From positions 34,851-98,850 of the forward strand of contig VXPO01000105.1 of NCBI GenBank assembly GCA_009839505.1: a DNA stretch of 64,000 nucleotides, written 5' to 3'. The stretch comes from Gammaproteobacteria bacterium (GTDB lineage Bacteria; Pseudomonadota; Gammaproteobacteria; Pseudomonadales; Azotimanducaceae). The first letter of the stretch is position 1. Every line of letters starts with the position of its first letter. Under the pieces are notes generated by a model. The model did not search any database. It saw only the letters and a program-made list of their open reading frames with translations, and had not been told where the DNA came from. Of the stretch, positions 28,266 to 36,763 are shown piece after piece. A program made the position numbers and the translations under genes.

Positions 28266-28668
28266 CAAGCATGCCGCAATATCAGGGGAATCTCACACCC
28301 GACGCATCGCTGATGCAGGTGTACCATGGGGTCCCTTAACGTGCCCTTTCGGGGACTTGGGCGGTCAAACGGGGTCGAGCGATTGTTGGAACGAGTGTAT
28401 GCTCCGGGAAGAGATTCTCAACTCATCGGAATCATTGCTTCTTCTGATTGTATTCCGCGGAGCAAACGCGCGACTAGCCTCCAATCCGCCCGCCCTCGAG
28501 TATGTGTCGGCTTCCGGACTCAAGCGGTTTGCTCAGATTCTCGCCGTTTCGCACCCCAGCATTGAACAAAGCCGCGCTTCTCTAGAGCTTGATCGTCCTC
28601 ACCTCCACTGGCCGGGCATGAACCGTACCAAGCTTCCCGAGTAATTCCGACCTTCGCGGACTGAAACC
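28266..28668. other. No supported gene
   Basis: About 400 bases upstream of the beta-solenoid gene, with GC lower than the average in places. Short frames only. The promoter for 28669 would be expected here, but none could be assigned confidently. Confidence 0.5.
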
Positions 28669-31149
28669 ATGAAGCCGTTCAAACAGTTTCTCCCTGGACC
28701 CGATCGCAACGATAGTCGCTGGATGCGTCATGGACTGGCGCCGACCGAGCCAGCGTGTCCTCGCCCTCGGGACCGCTCGCTCGGCCTTGGGAAACTGTGC
28801 GTGCGGAGCGTCTTTGCTGCGACGCTGGCAACCTTTCTGCTGGGGAGCACCGATTCCCGGGCCGATGTGACCGACCCGCCAACGCGGACGATGCCGCACC
28901 AAGAGGACTGCGCCATGCCCCTGCCGGCGAACTTCTGGGCCGACGCGGCTGCAAGACGCTTCCAGCGGGCTGAAGAGTGGGCTTGGAACGAGCGCATCTG
29001 CCTCGGTCGAGCGGCCGATATGCGCTACGCGCCGAGCGGGAGCGGTGATGGAGGCGAGTGCCAGCCGGCGAAGATCGAGGAAAAAGGAGAAGCGGTACCG
29101 ATCTATCGCGAACTCCGTCCGGAGTTCCTGGAGCTGATTCTGAGCCACGAGCCCTGGGCCTCCACAGGAAGACATCCGCAAGTGGCAATCCGCTGCGCAT
29201 TCGTTCGCGGCCATATCGATCTGGACGATCACGAAATCACCCCGACCTTTGCATTTCACGAAGGCAAGATTGATGGTGAAGTCAGCCTGGTGGGAACCAA
29301 GTTCAGACGCACCCTGAGCCTCCGGAGCTCCACCGTAACCGGCAGAATGAATGGCGACCGGCTGGACGTCGGCGGCGGTCTTCTGCTGGGAGGCGGCGGG
29401 TCGTTCGAGAGCATTCGCTTGATCCGCGCCAGAATCGCGAGCGATATGGAGCTACACGGCTCCAGCGTCACCCGACTCTTCAACGCGGAAGGCCTGCAAG
29501 TCGGAGGAAGTCTGTTTCTCAACAACGGCAGCACGTTCTCGGACATCAACCTGAACCACGCCATAATCTCCGGTATTGTGGGGCTGAGTGGCTCCACCGT
29601 CTCCGGAACGCTCGCTGCGGTCGGCCTCGAGGTCGGGCGTGGCCTCTACTTGCATGAAGGCGGGAGCTTCGCGGACATCGACCTGATTGACGCGAGAATT
29701 GCCGGCGACGCCGTGTTCAACGCCTCCACCGTCTCCGGGATGCTCAAGGCCGACGGCTTGCAGGTTGGCGGCAGTTTGTTTCTGCGTGACGGGGCCAAGT
29801 TCGCGGACATCCGACTGCTCGGCGCCAGAATCGCCGGTAATGCGGAGTTTAGTCGCTCCACCGTTACCAATGGGCTCAACGGAGACCGCCTGCTGGTCGA
29901 AGGAAGCCTGATTGTGGGCGACGATGGCACGTTCGCGCGAATCAGCATGCTCGGCGCCAGAATTGTCGGCGATGCGGTACTACGCGGCTCGACAGTCAAC
30001 GGCCCGCTCAATGCCGATGGTCTGGAGGTAGGAGGCAGCTTGATACTTGGTGGCGGCACGTTCAGGGATATCGACCTGCGTGGGACCGACATCGCCGGCA
30101 ACGCAGAATTGAATGGCTCTACCGTCGCCGGAACATTCACCGGGGACCGCATGGAAGTCGGAGGTAACTTAAACCTGCGTGACGGCAGCAGGTTCTCAGA
30201 CATTCGCCTGCCCGGCGCCGGCGTTTCCGGCAATGTGGAATTGAATGGTTCCACCGTCGCTGGAACGCTCAGCGCGGACAGCTTGGACGTCGGCGGCGCC
30301 CTGTTTTTTCACGATGGCGGCAAGTTCGCGACAATTCTCTTGCGGCGCGCCAAGATCGGGGGAGACGTCTTTCTCCCCGGGAGCAGCTTTGCCGGCGAGT
30401 TCGATTTGACCGGCGCCGTCATCGGCGCCGAGATCCACCTTTCTTCCGGGTTGGATAAGCGCTCGCCCTCCTGGCACGACGGCGCCTCCCTGATCCTGCG
30501 CAATGTGGAAGCCGATGCGCTGCAAGCGCAGGCCGATAGCTGGAACGTCTCGGGTTCCGACCGACTCCTGCCAACGGACCTGACCGGATTCATGTACGAC
30601 CGCCTCGGAGGCCTAGACACCTCGGGCAACACCAGCATGGGGGACGAATCCGCGGACTGGTTAGTCGGCTGGATTGAGACGCAACGCGACCACGGCTCTT
30701 ACTACGATCCGCAGCCCTACACCCAACTGGCCCGGGTCCTGGAAGCTGCCGGGGCGACCGACAAGGCCAAGGCGATCCGCTACGCGAGGTTCGAACACAA
30801 GCGCGCCCACGATAAGTCGCTCAACGGTTTCGACCGCCTCTGGCTCGACCTCAAGAAATACTTTGTCGGCTACGGCGTGTATCCGGAACGCGCGCTCTAT
30901 TGGTTTGCCGCACTTGTCGTCCTCGGGGCAGCACTCGTGCAGTTTAGCCCGACGACATCGGTTCGGCGCTGGATGGGTCTTTGGTACAGCCTCGACAACG
31001 CGCTACCACTCATCCAAACAACCGAGCGTTTCAGGAAGGTCGAGCATGGCCGGCCTTGGCTCGATCATTTCTTCCACCTCCAGAAGATCTTCGGTTTCGT
31101 TCTCGCCACCGTCCTGGTGGCTGCTCTGGCGCTCCTGGGTGGCTCGTAG
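28669..31149 (+). CDS. Membrane-anchored beta-solenoid protein with 44-residue repeats
   Basis: An 826-residue protein. A hydrophobic segment at about residues 45-65 looks like a signal sequence or anchor (VRSVFAATLATFLLGSTDSRA split). Residues about 222-590 are eight to nine repeats of 44 residues with consensus STVSGTLNADGLEVGGSLFL, then a D-G-G-K-F-A-D-I-x-L segment and ARIAGDAELNG. This spacing fits a right-handed beta-solenoid. A short helical domain follows (DYDPQPYTQLARVLEAAG-like), then two C-terminal membrane helices (about 742-760 and 800-822). Similar proteins are sometimes labelled membrane-associated oxidoreductases without evidence. Function unknown. Alternative starts before the hydrophobic segment are possible. 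Confidence 0.75.
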   Translation: MKPFKQFLPGPDRNDSRWMRHGLAPTEPACPRPRDRSLGLGKLCVRSVFAATLATFLLGSTDSRADVTDPPTRTMPHQEDCAMPLPANFWADAAARRFQRAEEWAWNERICLGRAADMRYAPSGSGDGGECQPAKIEEKGEAVPIYRELRPEFLELILSHEPWASTGRHPQVAIRCAFVRGHIDLDDHEITPTFAFHEGKIDGEVSLVGTKFRRTLSLRSSTVTGRMNGDRLDVGGGLLLGGGGSFESIRLIRARIASDMELHGSSVTRLFNAEGLQVGGSLFLNNGSTFSDINLNHAIISGIVGLSGSTVSGTLAAVGLEVGRGLYLHEGGSFADIDLIDARIAGDAVFNASTVSGMLKADGLQVGGSLFLRDGAKFADIRLLGARIAGNAEFSRSTVTNGLNGDRLLVEGSLIVGDDGTFARISMLGARIVGDAVLRGSTVNGPLNADGLEVGGSLILGGGTFRDIDLRGTDIAGNAELNGSTVAGTFTGDRMEVGGNLNLRDGSRFSDIRLPGAGVSGNVELNGSTVAGTLSADSLDVGGALFFHDGGKFATILLRRAKIGGDVFLPGSSFAGEFDLTGAVIGAEIHLSSGLDKRSPSWHDGASLILRNVEADALQAQADSWNVSGSDRLLPTDLTGFMYDRLGGLDTSGNTSMGDESADWLVGWIETQRDHGSYYDPQPYTQLARVLEAAGATDKAKAIRYARFEHKRAHDKSLNGFDRLWLDLKKYFVGYGVYPERALYWFAALVVLGAALVQFSPTTSVRRWMGLWYSLDNALPLIQTTERFRKVEHGRPWLDHFFHLQKIFGFVLATVLVAALALLGGS

Positions 31150-31494
31150 CCTGTTGCCCTTCGCCTGCCGAGAGAGGGAAGCTGCAGTATCCTCAGCTGG
31201 CGCCAGACGGGAGCGCCCGCGCGCATCCAATGCACTGACCTCAATCCGCCGCTCCATCCACAAGCTCATCCCGTAGAGGAATCTGCCCGCCGGGGACCAT
31301 CGCTTACCGCACCCGATGTCCAGAGAAGTGAGCTGAAGCAGGTAGTCGTCACCAATACCGCTCGGGCAAAATTAACGGTGATGCGACCCTGTCCTTCGTT
31401 CGCCCAACGCTGGATTGCCTGGTCCACGACGTCTACAGTGTGGGGGCGCTGGCAGGGTTAGTCTATGGATGACCGAAACTGATCGGAAGTTCTA
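31150..31494. other. No supported gene
   Basis: About 345 bases between the solenoid gene and the convergent PIN gene. No recognisable coding or structural signal. Confidence 0.5.
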
Positions 31495-31959
31495 CTAGAA
31501 CGTCCAGCCCTCATTGCTCATGAATTGCTCGAGGTTGATGCACGGTACTTCCAGGTGCTCGCACATGTTCGGAATCTTCGCAGCGTTCGGCATTGCCGTT
31601 TCCAACGTAACGACGATTCCATCTATGTCAGCGGCCTTGGCGACAACAAACGCATCGGCCACCAAGCCTCCGTTTTGGATTTTCTTTTGCTCAATGTTCT
31701 GATGGAAGTGCCTTACGCGATAGATCTCACGAACGATGGCTGCTTCGGAGGCTGTGGGTGTAGTAAAGATGCCGGCATGTTTAGTCAACCACTCGCTGTC
31801 AGCCCGTGCGTATTGATCAAGTTCCCTGCGCACCTCGCGGGTTGATGTTAACGACCCGTCAGCAATCAGCTGGTCGAGTCTCCTCCAAAGCGTCGGGAAA
31901 GCACTACGAAAGTAGTTCCTAAATAGACTCGATAGCGGGGTGGTGTCGAACACGTACAT
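31495..31959 (-). CDS. PIN-domain protein, DUF4411-like putative toxin ribonuclease
   Basis: The 154-residue product starts MYVFDTTPLSSLF, with the first catalytic Asp at position 5. An acidic patch in REVRRELDQY and the ADAFVVAKAADIDG segment follow; the last acidic position is Glu in VVTLE. DUF4411 PIN proteins are usually encoded just after an XRE/ImmA gene and are thought to be RNases restrained by it. That is the case here: its start codon overlaps the stop of the upstream gene by one base (TGATG). Confidence 0.8.
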   Translation of the reverse strand: MYVFDTTPLSSLFRNYFRSAFPTLWRRLDQLIADGSLTSTREVRRELDQYARADSEWLTKHAGIFTTPTASEAAIVREIYRVRHFHQNIEQKKIQNGGLVADAFVVAKAADIDGIVVTLETAMPNAAKIPNMCEHLEVPCINLEQFMSNEGWTF

Positions 31960-33089
31960 CAGACAAGCTTCCGAGCAACGTAGTCCTCGAGCATCGGCAA
32001 GTTTCGAACCTTAATGTCGAGGTAATCGGCTAGCTCCGTCTCGGAGATCCTCTCCTGCTCGTAGCGGGCGAACGCGAGATCAATGTACCTCGTTCCAAGA
32101 TAGGTGATCTTTGTCCAGTAGTAGTTGCCTCCAGTCCGTGGCGTTTGCTGACCAGCCCAACGCTCGGCGGCTTCACGGTATTCCGTCTCGGTTATGTCTC
32201 CTCGGCCAAGGAACCGACGAAAAATGAACTCCCGCGACAGGTGGTATCGTGCAGCTAGCAACTCCGCTGTTCGTTCCGTTGGTTGTCTATGCTGCATCTC
32301 GGCGTCGAAACGGTTGCGAGGAAGCAGGAACTCGGCGGCGAGACGATTGCAGGCGACCTCGATCCGCCTATCACCAGGTGGTAGGGATTCCAACGTGTTC
32401 GTATCGGCATCTATGCCGCTGGTTTGAAACAGCAAGTGAGCCAGCTCGTGGAACAGCGTGAATATCTGACGCGTTTTGGCCGAGTTGTTGACATAAATGA
32501 GCGGAAACGACTCGTCGTAAAGACAGAAACCGGAGCAGTACTCATCCCGGAAGGCGTCCTTGAACACCGCGACACCGTGATCCTCCAGCGCTGCGCGCCA
32601 TGCGTCGAATGCTTCGTCCGCGCCTGGCCACCCGATCTGATCCTCAAGCGAGATACCCAAGTAGAGCCGAAGGTTTCTGGCGAACGAGTCGACGTTCATG
32701 TCGGACGTAAACTGCAGATCGCGCTGAATGAACCGTTCCACAGGATTCCGGCCGTCATGGAGTTCCGTCAGGTTGATCTGTAGTGCTTTCGCTTTCCGTA
32801 GTAGGGATACGATCCGTCCAGGCAGTGCGTCGAACTCGGCATCGGGAAGGGTTCTGAAGGACTCTCGTATCGGTGGTACATCCGGCGGTTCTGTGAACAG
32901 GAGGACTGCGACCGGTACCCGATAACGTTCCGCTAGTTTTTCAAGCTGTGGGTAGGTCGGGAAAGACTCGCCAAGCTCCCAAGCCTCAACATCGCGAAAG
33001 CCGGACCGGACATCGTCAATCGAAAGTCCGGCGTACTCGCGAACCCACCGAAGCACGGCTGGGGTTATGGGTATCCGTTCGCTGGCCAC
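31959..33089 (-). CDS. XRE-type HTH and ImmA/IrrE metallopeptidase fusion, putative antitoxin
   Basis: A 376-residue product. The N-terminal helix-turn-helix region includes VLRWVREYAGLSIDD and FPTYPQLEKLAERYRVPVAV. The ImmA/IrrE zinc-peptidase domain has FTLFHELAHLLF (HExxH) and the downstream EVACNRLAAEFLLP glutamate. The GTG at 33089 was chosen because it gives the usual family N terminus (ERIPITPAVLRW). The ATG at 33185 would overlap the upstream gene by more than 60 bases. It forms a module with the PIN gene: such proteins act as regulator/antitoxin or as a stress-triggered protease. Confidence 0.85.
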   Translation of the reverse strand: MASERIPITPAVLRWVREYAGLSIDDVRSGFRDVEAWELGESFPTYPQLEKLAERYRVPVAVLLFTEPPDVPPIRESFRTLPDAEFDALPGRIVSLLRKAKALQINLTELHDGRNPVERFIQRDLQFTSDMNVDSFARNLRLYLGISLEDQIGWPGADEAFDAWRAALEDHGVAVFKDAFRDEYCSGFCLYDESFPLIYVNNSAKTRQIFTLFHELAHLLFQTSGIDADTNTLESLPPGDRRIEVACNRLAAEFLLPRNRFDAEMQHRQPTERTAELLAARYHLSREFIFRRFLGRGDITETEYREAAERWAGQQTPRTGGNYYWTKITYLGTRYIDLAFARYEQERISETELADYLDIKVRNLPMLEDYVARKLV

Positions 33090-33121
33090 TGTGTAGTTCT
33101 GGTGCCGACGCGGTGCAAACT

Positions 33122-33655
33122 CTAGTCGAACGCTTTCGTTAGAAACCTGAGGTCCCCTTCGACATCGCTTGAGTTGAGGAACCAAGGTTCAATATCCGTG
33201 AATCCGATCATGTGCATCGGCTTCCGTTCCACAGCGTGTAGCCTGCAATGCCTGACAGCACCCTGAAGGCGTACCCATTGGCGTTCGACCGCTTCGAGTG
33301 CCGGAAGGTATTTCTCATGTTTGGTGCGTTGCCGCGTCTCCTTGTACTGGAAGTACGCAGCCAGACCCTCACACAGGTTGGTGCTTTCCTTCGCGGTGCA
33401 TGGATCGAGCATGTGTAGGCACTCGTGGGCCAATTCGTACCGCACGGCAGTCCTGTTGCCTTCGTCAAGCTGCGACGACAGGAGAATATCCGCATACCCC
33501 CGCTCGGGATACACATGAAGTCGCGGATAGTCGCCATCCGGGTTTCTCCGGACCGAACCGAGTGACCAGTTGGGATCCCGTCGACCGAGAAGCCTCTCGG
33601 CCTTCAGTATCAGGTCTTCGCATTGAGTCATCAGCCAGTCTTGGTCAATAGTCAA
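33122..33655 (-). CDS. Small HExxH zinc-peptidase-like protein
   Basis: A 177-residue product with AVRYELAHECLHMLDPC (HECLH zinc motif) and a likely third ligand in NLCEGLAAYFQYKE. I cannot place it in a named family. The TTG at 33655 was chosen as start because AAGGAGAGG lies 3-5 bases before it; the open frame continues to 33931 with arginine-rich sequence that does not look coding. It ends 33 bases before the XRE/ImmA gene, so the three may be co-transcribed. Confidence 0.65.
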   Translation of the reverse strand: MTIDQDWLMTQCEDLILKAERLLGRRDPNWSLGSVRRNPDGDYPRLHVYPERGYADILLSSQLDEGNRTAVRYELAHECLHMLDPCTAKESTNLCEGLAAYFQYKETRQRTKHEKYLPALEAVERQWVRLQGAVRHCRLHAVERKPMHMIGFTDIEPWFLNSSDVEGDLRFLTKAFD

Positions 33656-33927
33656 TTCCTCTCCTTTGGCAAAAACCCGTTGGAAGTCAGTGGCCGTCTC
33701 CCCGGCTGTCGCACCACTGGGCAGGTGTCGCTGGCGCTGGGCAATCTGCGAGCGCCGTTGACCGATGACTGTAGCAGGGTCTGCGCTTCGCCGCCCGTGG
33801 GACGGCGGACTCCACCGGCGAGCCGCTGGGTGAAGGCGCGGCAGGCTCTCCTTCAGATGCAACGTGGACCGGACCATAGCGTCGTCGAATCTAACCGACT
33901 TGCTCAGCTCGCAGCGAAGGCGACAGG

Positions 33928-34959
33928 TCAATGCCGCAGTTGTTGCCTAGCGGTGACCATTCCGCGCGCCGAGTAGGTCATCACGTCCACCAGCCTCGCC
34001 GAAGCCTCGTCGAGGTAGGAACTCTCCGCCAGAGTGATCAAACGGGCCGGCGGACTGCCACCTGGAGCTTGCACCATGAGCGAACCCAGCAGGGCTGCAG
34101 CCTGATCGTTTTGTGCGAATCCATGCCTGAGCGTTCGTCGGATACCCGCCGCCAGCAAGTCCGCAATCTGGACACCGGGTGTGCATCTAGAATCCACGAA
34201 CTTGAAGTCGTCGCGCCAGATCTTCCCGACGTCTATCCCAGGGTCGGGACCAGTGTCGATGCCGTATGCGTCCTTGAGGTAGGTTGGCTGTTCGCCAGGC
34301 TGGTACTCGAAACGGGCGAAGGCACGGTAGTCGGCACCCTCAAGCATGGCATGCGGTTCCCCCAGTGACTTTGACTGCAGGAAACCCGGGGTCAAGGCAA
34401 AAAACACTGTCTCGTAGCGGGTTCGCGTCGCGTTCTTCTGATCGATGCACCATCGGAAGCGGCCGAGGGCCTTCGGATGCCGCTGGACGAAGTAGAGCAG
34501 AGCCGACCGGATGACCGTGTCGACCAGGATGACCTGACATTGGAGTTGGACATACAGCTGAGGCGGAAGCTCTAGGACCTGATCGGCCAGTCGGCGAACG
34601 CCCAGCCGACCACCCTTGTACTTCATCTTGTCGATGTGCTCCACGATCCCGGCTGCTTGGTTTCGCTGGTGTTCCTTGATCGTCGACTCGTCGTTCGCGC
34701 CCATATCGATCAAGGTGACGTAGAGGACGCCGCCGAGACAACTGAGATCCCCAAGGAATCGTAGGTAGGCGTCTTCGCAGAGTTGTCTGAGCTTGACCTC
34801 GTCCTTCCGCGTAGCACCGATGTCGCGTTTGAGCTTCCCGAGGACGGCCAGCGTTTTCGCGCGGTGCGCCTCCGGAACAACGTACGCAGCAATCGAGTTC
34901 CAGGCGTTCCCGACGGCAGCTGGCACGAATGATCCGGACTCGTCGAGAAAGATGTGCAT
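33928..34959 (-). CDS. DUF3800 domain protein
   Basis: A 343-residue product opening with MHIFLDESGSF, the hallmark of DUF3800. This RNase H-like fold family has conserved acidic residues and is frequent in defence islands and mobile elements. The closing DDFKFVDSRCTPGVQIADLLAAGIRR contains the second conserved Asp motif (Q-I-A-D). The start at 34959 was set by the family N terminus. The biochemical role of the family is not established. It is upstream of the zinc-peptidase gene in the same orientation, with 272 bases between them. Confidence 0.8.
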   Translation of the reverse strand: MHIFLDESGSFVPAAVGNAWNSIAAYVVPEAHRAKTLAVLGKLKRDIGATRKDEVKLRQLCEDAYLRFLGDLSCLGGVLYVTLIDMGANDESTIKEHQRNQAAGIVEHIDKMKYKGGRLGVRRLADQVLELPPQLYVQLQCQVILVDTVIRSALLYFVQRHPKALGRFRWCIDQKNATRTRYETVFFALTPGFLQSKSLGEPHAMLEGADYRAFARFEYQPGEQPTYLKDAYGIDTGPDPGIDVGKIWRDDFKFVDSRCTPGVQIADLLAAGIRRTLRHGFAQNDQAAALLGSLMVQAPGGSPPARLITLAESSYLDEASARLVDVMTYSARGMVTARQQLRH

Positions 34960-35317
34960 CGTGAGCAGGACCGAAGGGCCGAACCTGAATTGTATCCTCA
35001 CGCACCGGGGCAGAGACGCCGGGCCTGAAGTCGCTTGAGACCAGACGAATGCGAAAGAACGACCGGCATGCTTGTGCGAGTACGAAGTCGCCCCCCTGCG
35101 TAGCGAAGAGGGAACCTTCCTTGCGCATTGCACGGACGGCATTGACCGGGAACTCGGCAGCGAAAGCGCGACCGACCGCTTGTCGTTCTGCCTTGAGGAG
35201 GTCGTTGATCACTGACTGTTGTCGTCTCAGCGAAGCACTCGACGTCTCCGCGGCGGCTTTTAAGACTCTGTTTCCATTGACTTTAGTACGCCCGCGCTGC
35301 AGGATTACCGTCGCCCG
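34960..35317. other. Intergenic region with a doubtful minus-strand frame
   Basis: About 360 bases between divergent genes. On the minus strand a stretch from about 35280 to 35000 translates into protein-like sequence (LRRQQSVINDLLKAERQA, FAAEFPVNAVRAMRKEG) without a clear start and running out of frame into the DUF3800 gene. It may be a gene remnant. No other signal. Confidence 0.35.
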
Positions 35318-35872
35318 ATGGCACAAGCCGTGCCGCCACTTTCCACGTTCCGAATGGAGGCCAACCGCGCAGCGAGGTACGGGATACACGCGACCGTCCG
35401 CCTCGACCCGAAAGTCCGGGTTTGGGTCGAGGATCAGGCGCGGAAGCACATCGGTTGGTGCGGCCGGTTCGGCATAGCGGTCGAGTTCGAGGATGCCGTA
35501 GGCGACGTCGTGGACGCGGAGATCGAGGGATTCGCCGCAAGGGACTGGACCAAGTTCGGCCTCGCCTGCCGGATGCTTGGTGTCCATGACTTCACCGCAA
35601 ACTTCAGAGAGCGTTCCCCTTCAGACACGGAAGGCGGTCGCATCGAGGTCGTGTTCCGACCATCGCTGTGGGAGTGGCTCGTCGACCAGTCGGGAGGTGG
35701 TGATCTGTCCGACGGGGCGAACGGAATCCTGGCGAACGCCCGCCACGTCGACTGGGGCATTTACAAGGAAGTGGAGGAAATGGTCGGGGAGGATTGCTTC
35801 CTGCTGGCCGGCGGTCCGCCGGAGAACGCCATCGAGCTGTGCCGGCGCCTATTGCATATCGGACAGATGTGA
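35318..35872 (+). CDS. Hypothetical protein
   Basis: A 184-residue soluble protein of unrecognised family. An alpha/beta N-terminal part (AARYGIHATVRLDPKVRVWV) is followed by a Trp-rich middle (PSLWEWLVDQSGGG) and a C-terminal helical part containing FLLAGGPPENAIELCRRLL. An in-frame ATG at 35354 is an equally plausible start. The gene at 35894 follows after 21 bases on the same strand. Confidence 0.55.
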   Translation: MAQAVPPLSTFRMEANRAARYGIHATVRLDPKVRVWVEDQARKHIGWCGRFGIAVEFEDAVGDVVDAEIEGFAARDWTKFGLACRMLGVHDFTANFRERSPSDTEGGRIEVVFRPSLWEWLVDQSGGGDLSDGANGILANARHVDWGIYKEVEEMVGEDCFLLAGGPPENAIELCRRLLHIGQM

Positions 35873-35893
35873 CCATGGAGCGCGAAGAAGACC

Positions 35894-36298
35894 ATGGCGC
35901 TGATTGACGAGGTGACCGCCGAAACGGCCGTCGCGATACTCCTGGCCGCACGGGACTTGCTGTCGGACGAATCGAAGTGGACGCGGGGTGCGCTCGCCCG
36001 AGACTCCAAAGGCGACGAAGTGGACTGCATGTCCCCCGATGCCTCGTACTGGTCGGCGTTCGGCGCGGTCTTGGTCGCGTCGGCGGCGGACCCGGAGGAC
36101 GGCGTACTCGACTGGGATGCCGACGCCACGGTGATGGCGCTGGAGCGTCTGGAACGGAACGCCGCCAGCCTGCTGCGGGTGGACTACGGCCCGAGGAGAC
36201 GAGGGTTCGTCGTGGAGTTCAACGACCGACCGGCTACGAAGTTCCAGGACGTGATGTCGCTATTCGAGGGGGCAATCAACGAACGGCAGCGGGACTAG
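35894..36298 (+). CDS. DUF6197-like hypothetical protein
   Basis: The 134-residue product begins with AILLAARDLLSDESKWTRGA followed by D-x-x-G, and a SYWSAFGAVL segment. This pattern recalls DUF6197 proteins (D-P-x-x-W-x-x-G-x-x-A then C-x-x-G-A-L), but the Cys in the second motif is replaced by Ser/Phe. Role unknown. It lies 21 bases after the previous gene and probably shares its transcript. Confidence 0.55.
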   Translation: MALIDEVTAETAVAILLAARDLLSDESKWTRGALARDSKGDEVDCMSPDASYWSAFGAVLVASAADPEDGVLDWDADATVMALERLERNAASLLRVDYGPRRRGFVVEFNDRPATKFQDVMSLFEGAINERQRD

Positions 36299-36343
36299 CG
36301 GGGCAGTTCGGCCCTGCGCGAAGGCAGTCCTTGTTGCTGCCTC

Positions 36344-36750
36344 CTACGGTTGGTCACCCTTCCCGTCGGACGACAGTATGAACTCCGCCCACCGTTCCAA
36401 GGCGTTCTTGCGGTCCCTTTGGCGATCAGTTCCCGTATACGCGTTCGCCACGGATGAACGTGTTGGTCGGTGGCACTGGCAGAGTTCGCGCACCTCGGCG
36501 TCGACACGGTTGTCCCGGCACCAGTCGCCCCATGTGGTTCTCCAACCGGCGGTCGTGCTGTCCACTCCGGCGGCGTTCAGCGCGTACCGCAGCGTCCCGG
36601 ATGCCACCTGTCCCGTCTTGCTCTTCGACGTGTGGAAGACGAGTTCGTCGGGATTGCCCGGGTTGTCCAAGCCGATGAGTTCGACGAGGGCGTCGGGCAG
36701 CGGTATCGGCCATTCGTCCTCTTCCCCGACCGGTATCAGCCTGCCCTGAT
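36344..36750 (-). pseudogene. Tyrosine integrase C-terminal remnant
   Basis: From about 36750 down, the minus strand reads L-I-P-V-G-E-E-D-E-W-P-I-P-L-P, then LVFHTSKSKTGQVASG, AGWRTTWGDWCRDNR and VANAYTGTDRQRDRKNALER. This is the catalytic end of a P4-type integrase with the second Arg (G-W-R-T-T) and the Tyr (A-Y-T). The His before GWR is Ala. The N-terminal domain and first Arg box are missing. It lies at the right border of the accessory region, 14 bases from the PhyH gene. Confidence 0.75.
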
Positions 36751-36763
36751 TAATTTGCCCAAG

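Noticed and set aside
34960..35317. A minus-strand gene between DUF3800 and 35318
   Set aside because: The frame has protein-like stretches but no convincing start and continues out of frame through the DUF3800 gene; kept only as a possible remnant.
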